NCBI GenBank assembly: GCA_036501085.1
Contig: DASYAZ010000090.1
Location: forward strand, 1-64,000
DNA from: GCA-003244245 sp036501085
Lineage (GTDB): Bacteria > Actinomycetota > Actinomycetes > Mycobacteriales > Pseudonocardiaceae
Reading direction: 5' to 3'
DNA length: 64,000 nucleotides
Of this stretch, positions 16,351-23,249 are shown piece by piece; positions within the stretch are counted from its first letter, which is position 1; each line of letters opens with the position of its first letter. Both the position numbers and the translations under genes were made by a program. The notes under the pieces were generated by a model. It ran no database searches. It worked only from the letters and a program-made list of their open reading frames with translations, and was not told the DNA's origin.

Positions 16351-17219
16351 GCGGCCCGCACGCGTGGATGCCGGTCTCGCCGTGCGGTCCCGGTTGCCTG
16401 CCGGCAGCTGGTGGGCTGCCCGCGGTGGCGTGGACTCGCCGGCTGCTGCGGCTGCTCTGCGCCGGGGCTGTCCTGCTGGCTGGGCTGGTGCTGGCGCTCG
16501 CGCTCCCACTGCTGGCCCCGGTGCGCCGGGATCGGGCGCTGCGAGCCTGGCACCGGGGGCTGCTGCGGGCATTGCGGATCCAGCTGAGGGTGATCGGTGA
16601 CGAGCGTTTCGCCGCCGCCGGCACCGGTGTCCTGGTGGTCAGCAACCACACCTCCTGGCTGGACCTCATCGCTCTGGGCGCGGTCCAGCCGCTGCGGATG
16701 GTGGCCAAGAGCGAGGTGCGGGGATGGCCGGTGATCGGCCTGCTGGCCAGGCGGGCCGGGACGATCTTCCTGGAGCGCGAGCGGCTCACCACGCTGCCCC
16801 GGACGGTCGAGACGGTTTCCGCCGCCCTGACCGGTGGTGCGGCCATCGGTGCATTCCCGGAGGGCACCACCTGGTGCGGGCTTGCCGGTGGGCGGTTCCG
16901 GCCGGCGGTGTTCCAGGCCGCCCTCGATTCCGCAACCCCGGTGCGGCCGGTCGCATTGCGTTACCGGCTACCCGGTGCGGGCGCCACGGTGGCGACGACA
17001 GTTGCTTCCTTCGTCGGTCCCACCACCCTGGGCGAAGCTGTCCTGCGGGTGGCCGGCGTGCCGGGTCTGGTGCTGGAGGTGCACGTCCTACCACTACTCT
17101 CGGTCACCGGGACCGACCGCCGGGCGCTGGCCGGCCGCGCCGAGGCCGCCGTCACCGCCGTCAGCCTGCCGGTGCTCACCCAGCCGGCCGATGCCACCAC
17201 GGCGTTGCGGGTGGGGTGA
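16347..17219 (+). CDS. 1-acyl-glycerol-3-phosphate acyltransferase-like protein (PlsC/OlsA)
   Basis: The 290-residue protein has a hydrophobic segment at about residues 35-58 (LLCAGAVLLAGLVLALALPLL) anchoring it to the membrane, then the acyltransferase motif NHTSWLD (HxxxxD) and the acceptor motif PEGTTW. It would O-acylate a lyso-lipid, either lysophosphatidate or the lyso-aminolipid made by the preceding OlsB-like enzyme. The ATG overlaps the upstream stop by four bases, so the two act together. It corresponds in position to Rv3026c. iscS follows 44 bases later. Confidence 0.9.
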   Translation: MSGPHAWMPVSPCGPGCLPAAGGLPAVAWTRRLLRLLCAGAVLLAGLVLALALPLLAPVRRDRALRAWHRGLLRALRIQLRVIGDERFAAAGTGVLVVSNHTSWLDLIALGAVQPLRMVAKSEVRGWPVIGLLARRAGTIFLERERLTTLPRTVETVSAALTGGAAIGAFPEGTTWCGLAGGRFRPAVFQAALDSATPVRPVALRYRLPGAGATVATTVASFVGPTTLGEAVLRVAGVPGLVLEVHVLPLLSVTGTDRRALAGRAEAAVTAVSLPVLTQPADATTALRVG

Positions 17220-17263
17220 GCGGCCCGCGCCGCCGCTGCGGGCGCCGTTACGCTGATGGTCCG

Positions 17264-18466
17264 ATGACCTACCTCGACCACGCCGCCACGACCCCGATGC
17301 TGCCCGAGGCGGTGGCAGCGATGAGCCAGGCGTTGACCACGCTGGGCAACGCCTCGTCACTGCACGGCTCGGGCCGGCGCGCTCGCCGCACCGTGGAGGA
17401 ATGCCGGGAGAGCATCGCCGAGGCTCTGGGGTCCCGCCCGTCGGAGGTGGTGTTCACCGCGGGTGGCACCGAGAGCGACAACCTCGCGGTCAAGGGCTTG
17501 TACTGGCAGCGGCGCGCCGCGGATTCCCGCCGCAGGCGGGTGCTCGCCTCCGCCGTCGAGCATCACGCGGTACTCGACGCGGTGTCCTGGCTGGCCGATC
17601 ACGAGGGTGCCGAGGTGGAGTGGCTCGAGGTGGACGGCCAGGGCCGGGTGGATCCCGGGACGCTGCGCGCCGCGCTGGCCCGCGACCCGGATTCGGTGGC
17701 CCTGGTCACGGTGATGTGGGCGAACAACGAGGTGGGCACCGTGATACCGGTGCGCGAGCTGGCTGAGGTCGCGGCCGAGCACGGGGTACCGCTGCACACC
17801 GACGCGGTGCAGGCGGTGGGCCAGCTGCCGGTGCACTTCGGCCGGGCCGGGCCGGCGGCGCTCACCCTCACCGGGCACAAGCTGGGTGGACCCTACGGTG
17901 CCGGTGTTCTCCTGCTGGGCCGCCACGTCGAGGCGATCCCCCTGCTGCACGGCGGTGGTCAGGAACGCGACGTGCGCTCCGGCACCCTGGACGTCCCGGC
18001 CATCGTCGGGCTGGCCACCGCGATCCGGCATGCGGTGGCCGGCCGGCCGCAGAGCGCGATCGAGCTGGCGAAGCTGCGCGACGAGCTGGTGGACGGGGTC
18101 CGCGCCAAGCTGCCCGACGCCGTGCTCAACGGGGCCCCGGCCGATACCGAGATCGACGATGGTCCCTCCCGGTTGCCCAGCAACGCCCACTTCACCTTCC
18201 CCGGATGTGAAGGCGACTCGTTGCTGATGCTGCTCGATGCCCGCGGGATCGAGTGCTCCACGGGCGCGGCATGCACCGCCGGTGTCGCGCAGCCCTCGCA
18301 TGTGCTGCTCGCGATGGGTGCCTCGCCGGCTGCCGCGCGCGGTTCGCTGCGCTTCTCCTTGGGGCACACCTCCACCGCCGCCGACGTCGCGGACCTGCTC
18401 GATGCCATCGAGCCGGTGGTGGTCCGGGCTCGCGGTGCCGGGATCCGGCGGGCCAGGGCGTCGTAG
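17264..18466 (+). CDS. iscS: cysteine desulfurase (NifS/IscS family)
   Basis: The 400-residue PLP enzyme removes sulfur from cysteine for tRNA thiolation and Fe-S clusters. It starts YLDHAATTPMLPEA; the PLP-lysine is in LTGHKLGGPYGAG, the histidine in SAVEHHAVL and the cysteine that carries persulfide is in the STGAACTAG loop. RSGTLDVPAIVG is also family-typical. mnmA begins nine bases after the stop codon, so sulfur is probably passed straight to MnmA. The start at 17264 gives the conserved N terminus; the longer open frame upstream reads across the PlsC gene and is not real. Confidence 0.96.
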   Translation: MTYLDHAATTPMLPEAVAAMSQALTTLGNASSLHGSGRRARRTVEECRESIAEALGSRPSEVVFTAGGTESDNLAVKGLYWQRRAADSRRRRVLASAVEHHAVLDAVSWLADHEGAEVEWLEVDGQGRVDPGTLRAALARDPDSVALVTVMWANNEVGTVIPVRELAEVAAEHGVPLHTDAVQAVGQLPVHFGRAGPAALTLTGHKLGGPYGAGVLLLGRHVEAIPLLHGGGQERDVRSGTLDVPAIVGLATAIRHAVAGRPQSAIELAKLRDELVDGVRAKLPDAVLNGAPADTEIDDGPSRLPSNAHFTFPGCEGDSLLMLLDARGIECSTGAACTAGVAQPSHVLLAMGASPAAARGSLRFSLGHTSTAADVADLLDAIEPVVVRARGAGIRRARAS

Positions 18467-18474
18467 GGGTGCCG

Positions 18475-19548
18475 ATGAAGGTCCTGGCAGCGATGAGCGG
18501 TGGGGTGGACTCCGCGGTGGCGGCGGCTCGCGCGGTGGCGGCCGGGCACGAGGTGGTGGGGGTGCACCTGGCGCTGTCGGCGCAGCCCGGCACGTTGCGC
18601 ACCGGCGCCCGCGGTTGCTGCACGAAACAGGACGCCGGGGATGCTCGGCGGGTAGCGGACATCCTCGATATCCCGTTCTACGTCTGGGACTTCGCGCAAC
18701 GGTTCAGCGCCGATGTGGTGGATGACTTCGTCGCCGAGTACAGCGCGGGGCGCACCCCCAACCCGTGCCTGCGCTGCAACGAGCGGATCAAGTTCACCGC
18801 GTTGCTGGACCGGGCCCTGGACCTCGGCTTCGACGTCGTGTGCACCGGCCACTACGCGCGGCTGGCTGATGGAGTGCTGCGCAGGGCCGTGGATGCCGGC
18901 AAGGACCAGTCCTACGTGCTGGCCGGGCTCAGCGTCGAGCAGCTGGCACACGCGCTGTTCCCGATCGGGGACAGCGCCAAGGCGGACATCCGGGTCGAGG
19001 CCGCGCGCCGGGGCCTGGCCGTCGCGGACAAGCCGGACAGCCACGACATCTGCTTCATCCCCTCCGGTGACACCCGGTCGTTCCTGGCGGACCGGTTGGG
19101 ATCCCGGCCGGGTGAGCTGGTCGACGCCCAGACCGGTGCGGTCCTGGGCGGCCACCAGGGGGTGCACGGTTTCACGGTCGGGCAGCGCCGCGGGCTGGGC
19201 TTGCCGCATCCCGCGCCCGATGGCCGCCCCCGGTTCGTGCTGGGTCTGGAGCCTGCCACCGGCACCGTGCGGGTCGGATCCGCGCACCAGCTCGATGTCA
19301 GCGTGATCGAGGCCGAGCGGCCGGTGTGGACGGCCGGTGCACCGGATGGCCCGGTGGAGTGCATCGCGCAGGTTCGGGCGCACGGTGGGTATGCCGGCTG
19401 CCTCGCGCGGATCGTCGGGGAGCGCTTGCTGGTGGAGCTGAGGCAGCCGCTGCGCGGGGTGGCACCCGGCCAGGCCGTGGCCCTCTACCGCCCCGACCCC
19501 GCCGGCGACATCGTGCTCGGCAGCGCCACCATCACCGCCACCCGCTAG
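18475..19548 (+). CDS. mnmA: tRNA-specific 2-thiouridylase
   Basis: The 357-residue enzyme thiolates uridine-34 of Lys, Glu and Gln tRNAs. Seen are the ATP-pyrophosphatase P-loop MSGGVDSAVAA (residues 7-17), the first catalytic cysteine in TPNPCLRCNERIKF, tRNA-binding TGHYARL, the second catalytic cysteine in SHDICFIPSGD and HGFTVGQRRGLG. C-terminal beta domains are present and the length is normal. It follows iscS closely and corresponds to Rv3024c. A short GC-rich tandem repeat and then repeat array B follow the stop codon. Confidence 0.97.
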   Translation: MKVLAAMSGGVDSAVAAARAVAAGHEVVGVHLALSAQPGTLRTGARGCCTKQDAGDARRVADILDIPFYVWDFAQRFSADVVDDFVAEYSAGRTPNPCLRCNERIKFTALLDRALDLGFDVVCTGHYARLADGVLRRAVDAGKDQSYVLAGLSVEQLAHALFPIGDSAKADIRVEAARRGLAVADKPDSHDICFIPSGDTRSFLADRLGSRPGELVDAQTGAVLGGHQGVHGFTVGQRRGLGLPHPAPDGRPRFVLGLEPATGTVRVGSAHQLDVSVIEAERPVWTAGAPDGPVECIAQVRAHGGYAGCLARIVGERLLVELRQPLRGVAPGQAVALYRPDPAGDIVLGSATITATR

Positions 19549-19591
19549 CCCCGGTACCCAGTCCCCGGGTACCCAGCCCCCGGGTACCCAG
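19549..19591. repeat. short tandem repeat after mnmA
   Basis: About three imperfect copies of a 14-16-bp unit (CCCCGGGTACCCAG) begin at the base after the mnmA stop codon and run into repeat array B. Copies differ by one or two bases. Confidence 0.75.
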
Positions 19592-19593
19592 CC

Positions 19594-19654
19594 CCGACAT
19601 GGAGACATATCGGTCTCAACGGGCCTGCTCAACCCCGATAAGTCTCCATGTCGG
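19594..19654. repeat. palindromic repeat array B (2 units, 41-bp period)
   Basis: Unit 1 is at 19594-19613 with a GAGA loop; unit 2 at 19635-19654 is inverted with a TCTC loop and carries changes (GATAAG) that break its stem. The spacer is 21 bases rather than 22, so this is the most decayed copy. It lies between mnmA and the convergent small-peptide gene. Confidence 0.88.
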
Positions 19655-19676
19655 GAACTGGGTGGGGCGGGCTCGG

Positions 19677-19895
19677 TCAGCCATTCGCGCTGCCGCCGGG
19701 GGTGCCGAAGCCGTTGCCGCCACCCGGGATGAGTGGGATGTTGAGGACCTTGATACCGAGCTTGCCCGCGCCGTCGGTGCCGTTGCCGCCGACACCGCCG
19801 TCGTTACCCCGGGCCAGCATCGACAGCACGGTGCGAGCCGGCAGCAGTTCCACCTGCTGCGCGTCCAGCTCGGTGAAGTTCAGTTCGTCAGACAT
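19677..19895 (-). CDS. small peptide with ELLPARTVLSM motif, paralogue 1
   Basis: This 72-residue protein starts at an ATG with a perfect AGGAGG site (AGGAGGATTCG). Residues 1-30 (MSDELNFTELDAQQVELLPA, then RTVLSMLARG) are nearly the same as in the neighbouring paralogue, while the rest is glycine-, asparagine- and proline-rich with a short conserved K-x-L-x-IP segment (GIKVLNIPLIPGG). A conserved leader plus variable, glycine-rich tail is the layout of ribosomally made and modified peptides or of small secreted/structural peptides. No modification enzyme is adjacent, and no signal peptide is seen. I do not recognise the family with certainty. Confidence 0.75.
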   Translation of the reverse strand: MSDELNFTELDAQQVELLPARTVLSMLARGNDGGVGGNGTDGAGKLGIKVLNIPLIPGGGNGFGTPGGSANG

Positions 19896-20124
19896 CGAAT
19901 CCTCCTGGAGAGAGTGGTCATGCGGTGTGCTTGCGGGAAAGCGGTTCACCGGCGGCGGTGCCGATTCGGCATCGCTTACCGTGCCCGCCGGTAATGTCCT
20001 GGGCAATTGGTAACCGCACCTAAGTCGTCGAGGTCTACCACGTAGTCACTAAGCAATCATTCGAATACGTAGCCGGAGCGACCTCTTACGGAGTAAGCGC
20101 AGCATGAGCGGCATTGCGTCCTCG

Positions 20125-20340
20125 TCAGCCCTCGGAACCAGAAGCGCCGTCGGTATGGCTGCCGTCGGCACCCGTGCTGGGACCAGGGATGCCGAGCATC
20201 TTGGTGACCATCGTGCCGAGGGACCCGTTGGGGTCGAGGGGGCCCGGATCGGCTGCGGCGAACATAGACAGGACTGTGCGGGCCGGAAGCAACTCCGCGC
20301 GCTGCTCGTTTAGTACGGCAAAGCTCAGAACGTCAGACAT
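20125..20340 (-). CDS. small peptide with ELLPARTVLSM motif, paralogue 2
   Basis: This 71-residue paralogue also has AGGAGGATTTG before the ATG. Its N terminus (SDVLSFAVLNEQRAELLPAR, then TVLSMF) aligns with paralogue 1, as does a K-x-LGIP segment (VTKMLGIPGPSTG); the tail is rich in Gly, Ser, Asp and Thr. The upstream sequences of the two genes share only the SD block. The genes are 229 bases apart, so each may have its own promoter. Same reading of function as for paralogue 1: unknown, perhaps a precursor peptide. Confidence 0.72.
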   Translation of the reverse strand: MSDVLSFAVLNEQRAELLPARTVLSMFAAADPGPLDPNGSLGTMVTKMLGIPGPSTGADGSHTDGASGSEG

Positions 20341-20539
20341 CAAATCCTCCTGGGTCTGGGGCAGAAATTATCTATTACTGTGCCCACCGCCATGGTTCGG
20401 TGGCAATGAGTAGTCGCACGTAATTGCGCTGAGCTGAGCACCTATAGTCGTAGGATTCCACGGCCTGTGTGAAATGGTGCGTGGTCGCCCACGGCGGGCA
20501 GCTCGGCTGGTGCTGGCATCGCTTTGGTAGACATCCGGG

Positions 20540-21568
20540 GTGACTGACCCACGCCCGTGGCCTCCCGGTAGCGCGACCGGGATCGGCTCGATGCCCGGCG
20601 GCGACGCCCTGGAAGCCGCTCACACCGTGATCGGTGAGCTACCCGACCTCCCGTACCTGCCCGAGCTGCCCGATCGGGGCGTCGGTGCTGACATGATCGG
20701 CCGCACCGCGGCGCTACTCGTCGACCTCGCCGTCGAGCTGGTGCCCTCCGGTTACCGGGTCACCGCCCGGCCCGGGCGCGATCACCGGCGCGGCGTCGAC
20801 CTGCTGCGCACCGACCTGGACGCGTTCGAGGAGGCAGTGGACTCGGCCGGGGTCCGTCCACCAGCGATCAAGGTGCAGGCGGCCGGACCGTGGACGCTCG
20901 CGGCCGAGGTGGAGTTGCGTACCGGGCACAAGGTGCTCACCGACTCCGGCGCACTGCGCGAGTTCGCGGCGTCGCTCGCTGAAGGTCTGCGGCTGCACGC
21001 GGCCGAGGTGACTCGCAGGCTCGGGGCGGCCACCGTGGTTCAGCTGGACGAACCGGGCCTGCCCGCCGTGCTCGCCGGCGGCGTGCCTACCCCGTCCGGG
21101 TACGGCACCGTACCCGCAGTGCCGGACGATCACGCGGCCGAGCTGCTGCGCAACGTGCTCGACGCGTTGCCGGCGCCGCGGATCGTGCACTGCTGCGCGC
21201 CACGTCCCCCGCTGGCGCTGCTGCGCAGCGCCAGCGCGGACGTGCTGGCCCTCGACGCCGAGCTGCTCCCCGGTGCGCCGCGGGCCACGGTGGACGCCCT
21301 CGGTGAAGCGTGGGACTCCGGGGCTCTGGTACTGCTCGGGCTGGTGCCGGCGCTGGAACCGGCAACACCACCAACACTGCAGAGCCTGGCCCGCCCGGCG
21401 CTGGATCTGGTGGACCGGCTCGGTTTCGACCGCGGGCTGCTCGCGCAGCGGTGCCTGCCGACCCCGTCCTGCGGCCTGGCCGGCGCGTCCCCCGCCTGGG
21501 CCCCGCGGGCACTGATGCTGGCCCGGGAGCTCGGGGAGGCTTTCGTCGATCCGCCCGAGTCCTGGTGA
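20540..21568 (+). CDS. methionine-synthase-like protein (cobalamin-independent, C-terminal type)
   Basis: The 342-residue protein resembles the C-terminal catalytic half of MetE. Zinc-ligand motifs are VHCCAPRPP (about residue 216) and PTPSCGLAGASP near the C terminus; VVQLDEPGLPAVLAGG and the N-terminal ATGIGSMPG are typical. Stand-alone proteins of ~340 residues (compare Rv3015c) lack the N-terminal half of MetE, so activity on methyl-folate cannot be assumed; another methyl donor or a different thiol chemistry is possible. The GTG at 20540 is used. It lies upstream of ligA as in mycobacteria. Confidence 0.85.
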   Translation: MTDPRPWPPGSATGIGSMPGGDALEAAHTVIGELPDLPYLPELPDRGVGADMIGRTAALLVDLAVELVPSGYRVTARPGRDHRRGVDLLRTDLDAFEEAVDSAGVRPPAIKVQAAGPWTLAAEVELRTGHKVLTDSGALREFAASLAEGLRLHAAEVTRRLGAATVVQLDEPGLPAVLAGGVPTPSGYGTVPAVPDDHAAELLRNVLDALPAPRIVHCCAPRPPLALLRSASADVLALDAELLPGAPRATVDALGEAWDSGALVLLGLVPALEPATPPTLQSLARPALDLVDRLGFDRGLLAQRCLPTPSCGLAGASPAWAPRALMLARELGEAFVDPPESW

Positions 21569-21648
21569 TCGGCACTGCGCCGTTCTGCTCACCTGCCCCA
21601 GCACAAATTCGGTGGCGCCTGCCGGGTCGATCGTGGGGTGATGGGGGC

Positions 21649-22692
21649 ATGACCACCATGAGCCTGCGCGAGGTATCGCTCGCGCGGGTGGAGCCCGGCG
21701 ATGAGCAGGCCCTCGCGCAGTGGTACGAGTTGCGCTGCGCGGTGGCGCGTGCGGACCAGCCTGACGACCCCCCGCCGTGCCCGATCTTCGAGCACGCCCG
21801 GTTCCACCACCCCTGGCCTGGTGAGGCCGAGACTGCTTGGCTGGCTCGGGTTGCCGGCTCGGTAGTGGGCGGTTGCGTGCTGTACCTCCCGATGCTGGAC
21901 AACCTGGACAAGGCCCTGGGCGACGTCCTGGTGGCGCCCGCGCACCGTCGAGGTGGCATCGGCCGGGCGCTGCTCGATCACCTGCGGGCCGAGGCCGGCC
22001 GGCAGTGCCGGAACAGTCTCGTCTTCGGGGTGGACCAGCCGCTCGACCCGGCCGCGCCCGACCCGGCCGGGCGATTCGCCGCAGCGTCCGGCGCGGTACC
22101 GGCACTGTTCGAAACCCGGCGGCGGTTATCGCTGGCTGAGGTGGACTCCGCCGCGCTGGTCCGGCTCGAGGAGCAGGCGCGGGATCGATCCCGGGGCTAT
22201 TCGGTGGTGCAGTGGGTGGGCGACACGCCGCACCAATGGCTCGAGGGGATGGCTTACCTGACGGCGCGGATGATCATCGATGCCCCGCTGGATGACCTGC
22301 GCTGGGATCCGGAGGTCTACGACGCCGCGCGAATGCAGGCGTGTGACGCCAGCTGCCTGGCGCGCGGGCTGCATCTGGTCACCACCGCGGCAGTGGACGG
22401 CACCGGGCGCCTGGTCGCTTTCACCCGGCTTGCCGGGCACGCCACCTCGCGCTGGTTCGCCGGTCAGGCGGACACCATCGTGGATCCGGTACACCGTGGC
22501 CACCGGCTGGGTATGCTGATCAAGCTGGCCAACCTGAAGCTGGCCCGGACCCAGCGCCCGGAGCTGCGGGTCATCGACACCTGCAATGCGGACTCCACTC
22601 CGTACATGGTCCGGATCAACGAGGCGATCGGCTTCCGGCCGCACCGCCGATCGGTCGCTTGGCAGCTACTCGGCAGCTGGGCGCAATCGTGA
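21649..22692 (+). CDS. GNAT protein with two acetyltransferase domains
   Basis: The 347-residue protein has two tandem GNAT folds: the first with the acetyl-CoA loop VAPAHRRGGIGRALLDHL, the second with VDPVHRGHRLGMLIKL (R/Q-x-x-G-x-G/A pattern). This architecture is shared with mycothiol synthase and several resistance enzymes. It is not obviously MshD, so the substrate stays open. The ATG at 21649 is close to a GGGGG stretch; an upstream open frame overlaps the methionine-synthase gene and is rejected. It lies 80 bases downstream of that gene and could be co-transcribed. Confidence 0.82.
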   Translation: MTTMSLREVSLARVEPGDEQALAQWYELRCAVARADQPDDPPPCPIFEHARFHHPWPGEAETAWLARVAGSVVGGCVLYLPMLDNLDKALGDVLVAPAHRRGGIGRALLDHLRAEAGRQCRNSLVFGVDQPLDPAAPDPAGRFAAASGAVPALFETRRRLSLAEVDSAALVRLEEQARDRSRGYSVVQWVGDTPHQWLEGMAYLTARMIIDAPLDDLRWDPEVYDAARMQACDASCLARGLHLVTTAAVDGTGRLVAFTRLAGHATSRWFAGQADTIVDPVHRGHRLGMLIKLANLKLARTQRPELRVIDTCNADSTPYMVRINEAIGFRPHRRSVAWQLLGSWAQS

Positions 22693-22904
22693 GTGGCGCC
22701 ACACACCGTTGCGGCCGAAGGTGATAGCGTGACGCCAGGTTGTGGTCGTGTAGTTCCCCGATCGTTGTGAAGCGTCCGTGGAATGTCTGACTACGGGCTT
22801 CCGGCACCCGTCGGGGGATATCTCCCTGCGGGCACGCGTGGTCCGCGCAACCGCGCGGCTGGCACGGTGCTGGCCGCAAGCATCAGATTCCACAGGGAGA
22901 GCAC

Positions 22905-23108
22905 ATGGCACAGGGCGTAGTGAAGTGGTTCAACGCGGAGAAGGGTTTTGGCTTCATCTCCGTCGACGGGGGTGGCCCCGACGTGTTCGTCCACTTCTCC
23001 GCCATCCAGGGTGAGGGTTACCGCAGCCTGGACGAGAACCAGCGCGTGGAGTTCGAGTCGAGCCAGGGTCCCAAGGGCCCCCAGGCCGACACGGTTCGCG
23101 CCATCTAG
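22905..23108 (+). CDS. cold-shock protein (CspA family)
   Basis: The 67-residue single-domain protein has both RNA-binding motifs, KGFGFI (RNP1) and VFVHF (RNP2), and starts with the usual MAQGVVKWFNAEKGFG. It acts as an RNA chaperone in the cytosol. The ATG follows AGGGAGAGCAC. A 212-base untranslated space upstream is compatible with a long cold-shock leader, though none was proven. A strong hairpin follows the stop. Confidence 0.97.
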   Translation: MAQGVVKWFNAEKGFGFISVDGGGPDVFVHFSAIQGEGYRSLDENQRVEFESSQGPKGPQADTVRAI

Positions 23109-23118
23109 AGCAGTTCAC

Positions 23119-23155
23119 TCGCGGCCCCACGCCAGGTTCTGGTGTGGGGCCGCGA
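23119..23155 (+). terminator. hairpin terminator of the cold-shock gene
   Basis: TCGCGGCCCCAC at 23119-23130 pairs exactly with GTGGGGCCGCGA at 23144-23155, and the stem continues inward by a few pairs. A CTGTCTGTCTGTTG tract, moderately T-rich, follows. Confidence 0.8.
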
Positions 23156-23249
23156 GCTGTCTGTCTGTTGTGTCCGGGCCCGATGTGTCGGTGCCCAGAG
23201 CTAGTCTCCCTGGCGTGACCACCCAGACCTGCGGGCAGCGGCGAGCAAC

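Noticed and set aside
16724..17263. N-terminal extension of IscS through the PlsC gene
   Set aside because: The upstream frame is out of phase with a well-supported acyltransferase gene; the conserved desulfurase N terminus begins at 17264.
20104..20313. Plus-strand frames across the second small-peptide gene
   Set aside because: Opposite-strand shadows of the peptide gene that has the AGGAGG site and a paralogue.
22693..22904. Riboswitch in the cold-shock leader
   Set aside because: A long leader is plausible, but no known riboswitch consensus was recognised by eye.
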